From Flavobacteriaceae bacterium R38 (lineage in GTDB: Bacteria; Bacteroidota; Bacteroidia; Flavobacteriales; Flavobacteriaceae), in contig WXYP01000002.1 of the NCBI GenBank assembly GCA_009901575.1, positions 496,001-560,000 of the forward strand: 64,000 bases of DNA, given 5' to 3'. Numbering within the stretch: the first letter of the stretch is position 1; each line of letters opens with the position of its first letter. A program made the translations under genes and the position numbers. The notes under the pieces are model-generated. The model had not been told where the DNA came from and made no database searches. It saw only the letters and a program-made list of their open reading frames with translations. Of this stretch, positions 53,703-61,547 are shown in pieces.

Positions 53703-53719
53703 TTTGAACTAAGTCTAAA
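53703..53719. promoter_or_regulatory. DtxR-like iron box upstream of PepSY-like gene
   Basis: TTTGAACTAAGTCTAAA: differs at two positions from the perfect palindrome TTTAGACTAAGTCTAAA. The right half AGTCTAAA is identical to the box before ferritin at 20667-20683. It lies 67-83 bp before the ATG. Confidence 0.5.
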
Positions 53720-53751
53720 TAAAAATGTTTCATTTTTCATAAATTGATAGT

Positions 53752-53792
53752 AAAACAACAAGTCAATTTCTGAATTATTAACTTGTTGTTTT
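53752..53792 (-). terminator. terminator after ankyrin-phosphatase gene
   Basis: AAAACAACAAGTCAA / TTAACTTGTTGTTTT, 14 of 15 pairs, loop of 11. It lies 174 bp past the stop, farther than usual, and the T-run is short (gttttac). Confidence 0.55.
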
Positions 53793-53965
53793 CTTCTGGT
53801 AGTATTTGATTAGTTTTCTTTAAATAAAGATCATCACATTCTATTGATTTCATTATTTCAATGCAAGTATTCTTATATTATTTTCTATATCCTTGTCAAT
53901 TAGTTTATTTCTTGGATCAATAGTAAGGTTCATACCGTTCAATATTTATTTGATGATTTCTTTTA

Positions 53966-55843
53966 TTATTTTATTGTAAGAGGTAATTTTTTACCTGAAA
54001 GTGTTCCTCGGGTAAACTTGTTATTTTTCCATAAAAGAATTTCTCCCATCTCACCACTCTTCATATTCGCATCGATAACAATTACTTTCCCGTCATAACG
54101 TGCTTCAATCTGTCTGTGCGTAGTGTGGCCAACAATGATATTTGAGACCTGAAAATGTTTTAGTGATTCATCTATTTGTTGAGTAGTTGCAAGTTCTCCC
54201 TGGAAATACCCTCTGTAATAAATCGGTCCATTTCTTCTATGTAGATAATTCCCTAATTCACTGCGATTTCCAGGTAATTCTTCTGCAATAAGTTCTTTTT
54301 TGAATTTACTGTTAATCTGATTTAATGATAACCCTTTAGATACAAGATCCGGGTGGAATCCGCCATGCGTAAATAATAAATCGTTTATTTTAATCAGTAC
54401 CGGACGAGTACGGAGCCAATTACCTAAAACACTACTATCATTAAAAAGCGAATGGAAAGGTTTACCCAATATTTTTGAAGTTTCTGCATATTTAGGATGA
54501 ATTGATCTCAAGTTACCGTTAAGTACCATCACATCATGATTTCCTAATAGTAAATGAACTTTCCCTCCTGCCTGCTCAGCTTGTTTTTCCAGATTGTATA
54601 AGAACCATAAAACTTCTGTAACACGTGGGCCTCTGTCAAATACATCTCCTGTTATCACAAAATGACCATTTCCAAAACTCCAGTTCTTATCTTTATCAAT
54701 TATCCTGTTATTTTTTAATAACTTAATAACTGTTTTATACTGACCGTGGATGTCACTAATTGCAGCTATATCAAAACCTCCGCTGTATTCCAATTTCTTT
54801 ACTTCAGTTGGTTTTTCTGGTCTCAACACAGCTTTCATTCCATTATAATCTATGGTCTGTTGTCTTTTAATATTAAGTTTTTTTGTGTATTTCTTTCCTT
54901 TACTGATCCAAACAGCAATATATTCTTTCCCGTTTTGAACAACATAAGGACCGTCACTAGTACCTTCATACGGAATATTTAATACTTCTAATATTTCTCG
55001 AATATTTTCCTCTTTTGCCAAATCAATGGCTGTGTAATTATCATGAATTTTCAAATCTGGATCTGCTCCTAGATCTATTAATAATTGTAGTGCTTTTTTA
55101 TCTCTTCCTTTGATCGCAAAAGTTAATGCAGTTTGCTTTTCATCTCCCACATAGTTGATGTTAGCTTTATGATCGATTAACTCTTTAATTATTTCATAGT
55201 TTCGATATGCAACTGCATACATCAAGGGCGTTATTCCTTCCAGTTCTAAATTTGGATTAGCTCCATGATCCAACAAATATTTAGCAACCTGATAAGTCCG
55301 ATCATTTTTAATAGCGTAAAACAGTAAAGGGATTCCTTTTTCATATTTTGCATTTATAGCATTGCCTTTGTCTAAAAAAGCCTTAATTGCATCAACATCT
55401 CCTAATTCGATACTTTGATAAATATCATTTCCAGAATTAGTTTTCTTAAAGCGTTGCTGAACTTGTTTAAGGGCTAAACCTCGTGCCATATTTAGAACAA
55501 GCTGTTTCCCGCTCGAAGCCGTCCAGACTCCGGTAATTTTGGTAGTTGAGATTTTCCCGGCATAACTTCCTTCAGAATGAATTTTAAAATTAAGTGTTGA
55601 ATCAGTTACCTTCAGATCTTGCATTGGCAATGTTGCTATTCCTTTAGATGTCGGTCCCATAAATCCGATTAATTTACGCTCATCAGATTGTTCAAACCTC
55701 CATAGAATACCTAATATCTTGTTTTCATTGATAACAATATTGCCTTCCCATTTTCCTATGATACTAGGCTCTTGTTCCTGAGCCAAAGCAATAGCGCTAA
55801 AAACAAATAGAAAACAAATAAGGCTTATTAGTTGTGTTTTCAT
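53966..55843 (-). CDS. secreted ankyrin-repeat / calcineurin-like metallophosphatase fusion
   Basis: 625 residues from the ATG at 55843 (signal peptide ending in IALAQ); the frame extends 16 codons upstream without a better signal. A beta domain (about 22-120; GKWEGNIVINE) is followed by about four ankyrin repeats (about 135-290; DVDAIKAFLDKGNAINAK, YLLDHGANPNLELEGITPL, LIDLGADPDLKIHDNYTA in part) and a metallophosphatase (about 355-605) with all metal motifs: DIHGQ, GDVFDRGP, GNHD and GHTTHR. It resembles bacterial PPP-like phosphatases, placed in the periplasm by the signal. Protein or nucleotide substrate not known. Confidence 0.85.
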   Translation of the reverse strand: MKTQLISLICFLFVFSAIALAQEQEPSIIGKWEGNIVINENKILGILWRFEQSDERKLIGFMGPTSKGIATLPMQDLKVTDSTLNFKIHSEGSYAGKISTTKITGVWTASSGKQLVLNMARGLALKQVQQRFKKTNSGNDIYQSIELGDVDAIKAFLDKGNAINAKYEKGIPLLFYAIKNDRTYQVAKYLLDHGANPNLELEGITPLMYAVAYRNYEIIKELIDHKANINYVGDEKQTALTFAIKGRDKKALQLLIDLGADPDLKIHDNYTAIDLAKEENIREILEVLNIPYEGTSDGPYVVQNGKEYIAVWISKGKKYTKKLNIKRQQTIDYNGMKAVLRPEKPTEVKKLEYSGGFDIAAISDIHGQYKTVIKLLKNNRIIDKDKNWSFGNGHFVITGDVFDRGPRVTEVLWFLYNLEKQAEQAGGKVHLLLGNHDVMVLNGNLRSIHPKYAETSKILGKPFHSLFNDSSVLGNWLRTRPVLIKINDLLFTHGGFHPDLVSKGLSLNQINSKFKKELIAEELPGNRSELGNYLHRRNGPIYYRGYFQGELATTQQIDESLKHFQVSNIIVGHTTHRQIEARYDGKVIVIDANMKSGEMGEILLWKNNKFTRGTLSGKKLPLTIK

Positions 55844-56005
55844 AATAGTTATGTGATTTTTTAATGAATTATTTGTGTTGAGAATGTTCATTTGATTTGA
55901 ATTATTATTTCAACAAACTTATTCTCAAGTCAAAAGACCATTAAATAAATGTGACAAGGGAAACTTAACCAGGGACATACAGATTTTAGGTGACGGTAAA
56001 GGGAC

Positions 56006-56035
56006 TTCATCCCTCTAAATAAAGGGTTCAACCCT
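56006..56035 (+). promoter_or_regulatory. candidate LytTR direct repeat (21-bp period)
   Basis: TTCATCCCT (56006) and TTCAACCCT (56027), 8 of 9 identical and exactly 21 bp apart. Each is also flanked by GGG, giving two small palindromes (AGGGACTTCATCCCT and AGGGTTCAACCCT). The second copy begins 57 bp before the -7 element and 69 bp before the ATG. Confidence 0.55.
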
Positions 56036-56060
56036 GCTAAAAATACGTTTAACAACTTTT

Positions 56061-56091
56061 TTGGCAAGACCACTTTATCTATTTATTATTG
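56061..56091 (+). promoter_or_regulatory. promoter of the kinase gene
   Basis: TTG at 56061-56063, spacer 20 bp, TATTATTG at 56084-56091 (one mismatch). The ATG follows 4 bp later, predicting a leaderless or nearly leaderless message. Confidence 0.55.
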
Positions 56092-56095
56092 CAGT

Positions 56096-57505
56096 ATGAT
56101 GTTACTTATAGAAAACCACAAAAAGATATTAATAGCTCAGGCTCTCGCATTGTTCTTCCTGATAAACGGGTTATTTATTATAACTCTTGAAATTACGCTT
56201 ACAGGTACACTTTTTATACTGGCTTCTATTCTTACTTTTGGATATTTATTATTATTCTTATTCAAAAAGATAAAAGAACGTAATACATTTTTATCAGAGC
56301 AAAAAGAAGTAACGCTTACTTTTATTTTAATGGGATTGCCATATCTGGTTGGCGCTATTGAATGTTTTTTAAAGAATGAAACACTAGCTCTTATCCTCCT
56401 AGCATCATTAATTATACTCCTATTCTGTTATATATATTATCGTACTCAAAAAAAAGATCGTGATAATCTCCCGGGGCAGAAACTTTTCAATTCCGTGTTT
56501 TGGATTTTCAGTAGTATCAGTATGATCGTTTCAATGATTTCTGTAATTGTTTATACGATAGAAGTAAAATCGAATGAAAAAGGGCATATAGTTTTATTAG
56601 AAAACAATAAAACTTTAGTTGAAATCCTAATCTTCATTTTTCTGAACGAATTACTGGTTTTTGTTCTCATATACGGTTATAACCGATTTAAAAATAAGCT
56701 CATTAAGAAAAAAGAAGCTAGTACTATTGCAAAGCTGAGAATTTATGGAGAAGGCCTTTTTTGGTTATTCAGTATCGTCTTTATTATTATCATATTAATT
56801 GCTGATACTTACAGGCTGGAAATCGTGTATGTAGAATACCTGGCGCCTCTTTATTTTTTAGCGCTATGCGCTTTCGGAATTTATTGGTTATTCAAGCAGA
56901 TAAAGTCTATTATCAATTTAAGGAATGAGAAAGTTAAAGCCGAGGTATTACATCTCCAAAGCCAGGTTAATCCTCATTTCTTTTTTAATATATTAAACAA
57001 TCTTTATGGCCTGGTAAAAACAGATGCTGATAAAGCCCAGGAGTTAATACTTAAACTCTCTAATATGATGAGATACAGTATCTATGACGGACAAAAAAAC
57101 CTGGTTACCTTAGAAGAAGAGATTGATTATCTGAAAAATTATATTGAGTTACACAAGATGCGATATCATAAAAAAATAGAAGTAGATTGTGACTTTCAAG
57201 TTCAGGAAAAAGAATATAAGGTAATGCCATTATTATTTATTATACTTCTGGAAAATGCATTTAAACATGGAGTAGAAAACTTAAGGAAAAATGCTTATGT
57301 AAAAGTTAATTTAACAACAATAGAAAATGAAATACGTTTTTCTGTAGAAAATAATTTTGATAGTACAGAACTTACTTCTCAACCGGGGATTGGTTTAAAA
57401 AACTTAAAACGAAGGCTTGAATTAGTTTACCCTAAAAAACACTCTTTATCTTATTCTATAACAGAAGATGTATATACCGCATTATTAATTTTAAAATTAA
57501 CATGA
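56096..57505 (+). CDS. LytS-type sensor histidine kinase, about 8 TM
   Basis: 469 residues with about eight membrane helices (about 10-275), no large extracellular domain, then the kinase: His294 in VNPHFFFN, N-box LENAFKHGVENL, lid PGIGLKNLKRRLELVYP. Its kinase part is nearest to that of cassette 2 (46004) in wording (LKNYIELHKMRYHKK). Stop overlaps the regulator start (ATGA). No ABC-M1 cassette is adjacent, although the promoter is of the same kind. Confidence 0.9.
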   Translation: MMLLIENHKKILIAQALALFFLINGLFIITLEITLTGTLFILASILTFGYLLLFLFKKIKERNTFLSEQKEVTLTFILMGLPYLVGAIECFLKNETLALILLASLIILLFCYIYYRTQKKDRDNLPGQKLFNSVFWIFSSISMIVSMISVIVYTIEVKSNEKGHIVLLENNKTLVEILIFIFLNELLVFVLIYGYNRFKNKLIKKKEASTIAKLRIYGEGLFWLFSIVFIIIILIADTYRLEIVYVEYLAPLYFLALCAFGIYWLFKQIKSIINLRNEKVKAEVLHLQSQVNPHFFFNILNNLYGLVKTDADKAQELILKLSNMMRYSIYDGQKNLVTLEEEIDYLKNYIELHKMRYHKKIEVDCDFQVQEKEYKVMPLLFIILLENAFKHGVENLRKNAYVKVNLTTIENEIRFSVENNFDSTELTSQPGIGLKNLKRRLELVYPKKHSLSYSITEDVYTALLILKLT

Positions 57506-58206
57506 TAAAATACCTAATTGTTGACGACGAATATGTAGCCCATGATATTATAAAGGGGTATTGTGATTTATTGCCTAACCTTGAATTGGCTAAAAATTGT
57601 TATGATGCAATAGAAGCGCTAGAATATCTAAATCAAAACAAAGTAGATTTAATATTCCTGGACCTCAATATGCCAAAACTGAAAGGTTTCGAGTTTTTAA
57701 AAACCCTTTCTTCACCTCCTAAAATCATTGTAACTACTGCTTATAAAGAATATGCTATTGAAGGTTATGAGCTTAATATCACCGACTACCTTTTAAAACC
57801 TTTTAGTTTTGAACGTTTTTTAAAAGCAGTAAATAAAGCTGTTGATACCAGTTCAACTATACAGCAACCCAAAACTGAAAGCAGTAATGTTTTACCTGTT
57901 TCTAAAAGTATTTTTCTCAATCACAATAAAAAACATACTCAAGTAGCAATTGATGATATCTTATATATAGAGGCTGCTGGTAATTATACCAAAGTGGTCA
58001 TGGTAAAAGAAACAATTACTTTGCGGGAAAAAATTTCAGATTTATTAGAGTTATTATCTGATCATAATTTTTTGCAGGTTCATAAATCATTTGCTGTAGC
58101 TATAAAACATATTAATAGTATTGAAGGCAACAGGATACTCATAAATGAGCATATTATTCCTGTTGGGAAATTATATAAAGCTAATGTTAATCAGTTATTG
58201 AAGTAG
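57502..58206 (+). CDS. LytTR response regulator
   Basis: 234 residues: receiver with D8/D9, Asp54 in FLDLNMPKLKG, Lys in DYLLKPFSFERF; LytTR domain about 130-234 (LYIEAAGNYTKVVMVK, FLQVHKSFAVAIKHINSIEGNRILI). Group A regulator; translationally coupled to its kinase. Confidence 0.92.
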   Translation: MIKYLIVDDEYVAHDIIKGYCDLLPNLELAKNCYDAIEALEYLNQNKVDLIFLDLNMPKLKGFEFLKTLSSPPKIIVTTAYKEYAIEGYELNITDYLLKPFSFERFLKAVNKAVDTSSTIQQPKTESSNVLPVSKSIFLNHNKKHTQVAIDDILYIEAAGNYTKVVMVKETITLREKISDLLELLSDHNFLQVHKSFAVAIKHINSIEGNRILINEHIIPVGKLYKANVNQLLK

Positions 58207-58264
58207 CTTTAAAAAGCTTGATAAACTGAATATGAAAACCCGGACGAATTTATTATGGTTACAT

Positions 58265-58332
58265 TGTTATTCTTGTCTTCACAGGAATCCAGAATCTCTT
58301 AGTTTTAGATTCCTGCTTTCGCAGGAATAACA
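58265..58332. repeat. REP/MITE-like imperfect palindromic element
   Basis: TGTTATTCTTGTCTTCACAG ... ATTCCTGCTTTCGCAGGAAT plus AACA: the ends are inverted (TGTTATTC / GAATAACA), and the right half holds its own perfect hairpin ATTCCTGC-ttt-c-GCAGGAAT. An outer inverted repeat GAAAACCCGGA (58234-58244) / TCCGGATTTTC (58351-58361) encloses it. The kind gtcattcctgcgaaagcaggaat is a common dispersed bacterial repeat. It lies between convergent genes and may also terminate transcription. Confidence 0.6.
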
Positions 58333-58369
58333 AATGCAGGCTAATACACATCCGGATTTTCAAATTAAC

Positions 58370-59500
58370 TTATGAATTTATTTTACCCAGAAACTGCTTA
58401 ACAGCATTCCAGTATTCTTCAGCTCCCTCCTGCCCTGTCCATAAGGCACGTGAGCCGTGAAATCCTTCAGATTGAGGTATAAATTGTAGCTGATTTTTAT
58501 TAGCGTCTAAACTTCCTATCAATGTTTTCAATGTCGCAGATTCTGTCTTTGAGGAAGTCACTAAAAAAGGTTTTTCTATTGTTGAAAAAACCGTAGTTAA
58601 TGAAGGAGCTGCATCACCAAAATAATCTCCCGGGCTAAATGCTATAATAGCTTTTACTTTAGCATTTTTTGCTCCTTCGTGAAGTGCCAGGCTGGAAGAG
58701 AAAGAACTTCCCCAAACAATTACTTTTTTATTGTATTTTTTATTTAAATAAGCAATTGCAGCAGAAATATCTTGTTGTGCATCGATCATCTCAGGTTGCA
58801 ATCCTTTTTCTATTGCCCGCTGATTCGTTTTATTAGGTTTACCTGCAAAACTTCCACCTGATCTCAAATCGACAACCAAACAATTATATCCTAATTCATT
58901 TAATTTAGGTGCTATGTCTGCATATTCAATACGATTATATCCCGCCTGATGAGTTAAGAGTATAATAGGTTTATCTTTTCCTATTTCATATAAGTTTCCA
59001 TTAATGGTTAATCCGTCAGCTGCATTAAATTCAATCTTTGAAGGGATATATTTATCCCCTAAAGCTCCAGGAGTTGGCAATGGTACTTTTTGTTGTCTTC
59101 TGGCCTGTTGCTCCTGATTAATTAAATTTTCTACCAATTTTATCCTGGTGATTTTTCCGTCATCATCAAAATAAATAAAAGATTCGCTTTTACCTAATCC
59201 GACAAAATCATAGGCAATTTTTGCTTTGCCTTGTTCGCTATCAATAATAGTCATGCTATTTAACTTGGGGAGGTTTGTTACGATATTTTTCATTATCGCA
59301 GGTGTATTTGCAACTGGAATTTTACCAAATTTTAATTCCGGACTCATATAAGGTTGTAAAATAGATATATCCTTACTCGCAAAACTTTTTGCAAATGCAT
59401 CTATTTGTTTTGAATAATCTTGTGCCTTTACATTTAAAATTATCATCACAAGAAAAAATAAAAACAAACCTGTTTTTTGAATCATTTTTGAGTTTTTCAT
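58370..59500 (-). CDS. secreted alpha/beta hydrolase with N-terminal DUF3887-like domain
   Basis: 376 residues from the ATG at 59500 (MKNSKMIQKTG), which suits a signal peptide ending in NVKAQ. Residues about 25-115 are an NTF2/DUF3887-like domain (FAKSFASKDISILQPYMSPE), and about 145-376 an alpha/beta hydrolase: LLTHQAGYNRIEY, nucleophile Ser in VWGSSFSSSLALH (last Gly of GxSxG replaced by Ser), and His in SEGFHGSRA. The activity is probably an esterase in the envelope. Convergent with the preceding regulator, divergent from the kinase at 59805. Confidence 0.8.
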   Translation of the reverse strand: MKNSKMIQKTGLFLFFLVMIILNVKAQDYSKQIDAFAKSFASKDISILQPYMSPELKFGKIPVANTPAIMKNIVTNLPKLNSMTIIDSEQGKAKIAYDFVGLGKSESFIYFDDDGKITRIKLVENLINQEQQARRQQKVPLPTPGALGDKYIPSKIEFNAADGLTINGNLYEIGKDKPIILLTHQAGYNRIEYADIAPKLNELGYNCLVVDLRSGGSFAGKPNKTNQRAIEKGLQPEMIDAQQDISAAIAYLNKKYNKKVIVWGSSFSSSLALHEGAKNAKVKAIIAFSPGDYFGDAAPSLTTVFSTIEKPFLVTSSKTESATLKTLIGSLDANKNQLQFIPQSEGFHGSRALWTGQEGAEEYWNAVKQFLGKINS

Positions 59501-59804
59501 TTTTATAATTTTATTTATTAGAGTTTCTATTACCCTTAGTGACAAGAGTTGAAAAAATATGACAGTGCACTTCGTATATCTTTTAATTGGTAGGTTAAAC
59601 TTCTGTGATTAGAATTACAGTTTTGTGCAATTATTTTAAAAATAAGTAACTCAGTGTAGTATTTAGAACAGATTTTATCACGTGACTTTCATAATGCCTA
59701 TGTGCATTTCAAAAATTAATACATCAAGCTAAAACATCTAATTGTTATCCTTGTCTTTTATAAATTAAGTATGTTTATAATATAATATGATTAATTTTTA
59801 AAAG
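59501..59804. other. divergent intergenic region, hydrolase / kinase
   Basis: 304 bp, AT-rich, with an 18-bp palindrome CTGTGATTAGAATTACAG at 59603-59620 (7 of 8 arm positions paired). No TTCAxCCCT or AACTGCTCTAT repeat was found before the kinase, although its paralog at 4475 has the latter. Confidence 0.4.
59603..59620. promoter_or_regulatory. palindromic operator-like site
   Basis: CTGTGATT-ag-AATTACAG, arms of 8 with one mismatch, 103 bp before the hydrolase ATG. The regulator is unknown. Confidence 0.3.
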
Positions 59805-61547
59805 TTGAAATCAATATTTCTTTTATTAAATATATTTCTTCTGTGCAATATCAGTGCTCAAGATAAGATCCCGGAATATGAGGGTGATGAAATCGATTTA
59901 ATTCAATATAAAATCTCCACCTTATACAAAGGGTTTAATAAAGAATTTGTTGCCAACAGGTTAGATGTTGAAGGGATTTATAATCATGTAAGTAAAGAAA
60001 AAAATCTATGGCACATAATCGTAGCATTCAATATTGAAAAAACTCTTATTTATGAAGAAGATATTTGGATACAGCTCCGAACCAATATTAATGCTGCAAC
60101 TGTTCATTTGAACGATAATTTATTTTTTAAAAACGGAGTAGTTCTTCATACCACCCAGGCAGAAATCGGAGGAAAAAACCTGATACGAAAAAAAATTCCA
60201 AAAGATTTTCTCATAGATGGACATAATAAAATAGAAATCACATTTTCTAATTATAAAGATCAAAAAGGTGCAGTATTCAGAGATTTAGCTATCGGAAATC
60301 TGGAGGGATTTCAAAAGAACACAGCTATTATGTCTACAGCTCCTATCCTGTTTTTCGGAATATTTCTATTTGCATTTTTTATCAATATTGTACTTTATTT
60401 TTCACTGAACAGGAAAAAAGTTTTCATCATGTTGGCAGCTTTATTTTTGATCAACAGTTTATTAGTCTTATATGAAGTATTATATTGGAATGGTTTAGTA
60501 CCTGCTGTCTCATTTATTCATAGTTATACACTTCGCAGTGGCCTGGAGTATCTTACGTATTTCATCTTACTTTTCATCTTATTTTACGAATATAATTTTA
60601 GTAAAAAATACCTCTTATTGGCAGTATTGGCATTCATAGCAATCTATATTTTTGCCAGTTTTATTCAAATATCAATTGCTGTGGCTTTGAGTTTTCTTCC
60701 ATTTGCGTTTAGTGTATTGGCTTTATATCAGAAAAAAGAAAACAGTATACTAATTACAATCTCATTGTTTATTTTATTCATTTTTAATTATATAGATGAT
60801 AACGATTTGATAGAAAGTTTTGACATTATTTACAGCAATTATATGATTACATCGATTGTCTATAAAATGGATAATTTAGCTATGGTTTTCTTTGCTTTAC
60901 TCATGATCTTTACTTCTGCTAAAGGTATTTTGTCTAAGACACATGCACTTAATGACGCTAAACTTAAATTAGAACGTCTCGAATATCAATTTTTGCAAAA
61001 ACACATTCAGCCTCATTTCTTAATGAACTCTTTAATGTCGTTACAACAATTAGTTGTTAACGATAAAGAAAATGCCAATAAAATGATTGAAGCGCTATCT
61101 GAAGAATTCCACCTCTTAACTACTATGAGCAAGAAAAAAACAGTTCCAATCCTGGAGGAAATCGAAATGTGTAAAACACACCTGAAAATAATGAGCATTC
61201 AACAAAAAGCAAATTATCATATGGAAGTAAAAGGAATTAAAGGAAACGAAATGATTCCCCCGGCAGTTATCCACACTCTTGTTGAAAACGGAATTACTCA
61301 CGGATATTCAGGTAATGAAGATGCTTATTTTGAATTGCATAAAGAAGAAACAGTTACTAATATCCAATACCGTCTCTTCAATGACAGTAAAGGGAAATCA
61401 TCAGGCAAAATACAATCCAATTCCGGAACCGGACTAAAATATATAGAAGCTCGTTTAGAAGAATGTTATCCGGGTAATTGGGAATTACAATCAAAGCCAA
61501 CAACAAATGGCTGGGAAGCTGTTATTACAATTAAAAAACAAGGATGA
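59805..61547 (+). CDS. LytS-type sensor histidine kinase with periplasmic domain and 7TM module
   Basis: 580 residues starting at TTG (59805), which opens a clean signal peptide (KSIFLLLNIFLLCNISAQ); no ATG is placed so well. A periplasmic beta domain (about 20-180; VNIEKTLIYEEDIWIQLRTN in part) precedes about seven membrane helices (about 185-370) and a kinase with His404 in IQPHFLMNS, N-box LVENGITHGYS and lid GTGLKYIEARLEE. Paralog of the kinase at 4475-6157 in every domain. Stop overlaps the regulator start (ATGA). Confidence 0.88.
   Translation: MKSIFLLLNIFLLCNISAQDKIPEYEGDEIDLIQYKISTLYKGFNKEFVANRLDVEGIYNHVSKEKNLWHIIVAFNIEKTLIYEEDIWIQLRTNINAATVHLNDNLFFKNGVVLHTTQAEIGGKNLIRKKIPKDFLIDGHNKIEITFSNYKDQKGAVFRDLAIGNLEGFQKNTAIMSTAPILFFGIFLFAFFINIVLYFSLNRKKVFIMLAALFLINSLLVLYEVLYWNGLVPAVSFIHSYTLRSGLEYLTYFILLFILFYEYNFSKKYLLLAVLAFIAIYIFASFIQISIAVALSFLPFAFSVLALYQKKENSILITISLFILFIFNYIDDNDLIESFDIIYSNYMITSIVYKMDNLAMVFFALLMIFTSAKGILSKTHALNDAKLKLERLEYQFLQKHIQPHFLMNSLMSLQQLVVNDKENANKMIEALSEEFHLLTTMSKKKTVPILEEIEMCKTHLKIMSIQQKANYHMEVKGIKGNEMIPPAVIHTLVENGITHGYSGNEDAYFELHKEETVTNIQYRLFNDSKGKSSGKIQSNSGTGLKYIEARLEECYPGNWELQSKPTTNGWEAVITIKKQG

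Larger units (their letters stand above)
53637..53965. other. intergenic region before the PepSY-like gene
   Basis: 329 bp. It contains the DtxR-like box (53703-53719) and a hairpin (53752-53792) that probably ends the upstream ankyrin-phosphatase transcript. No gene seen. Confidence 0.45.

Noticed and set aside
53966-55891. Extended start of the ankyrin-phosphatase at 55891
   Set aside because: The signal peptide begins at the ATG at 55843; the extra 16 residues are polar and would bury it.
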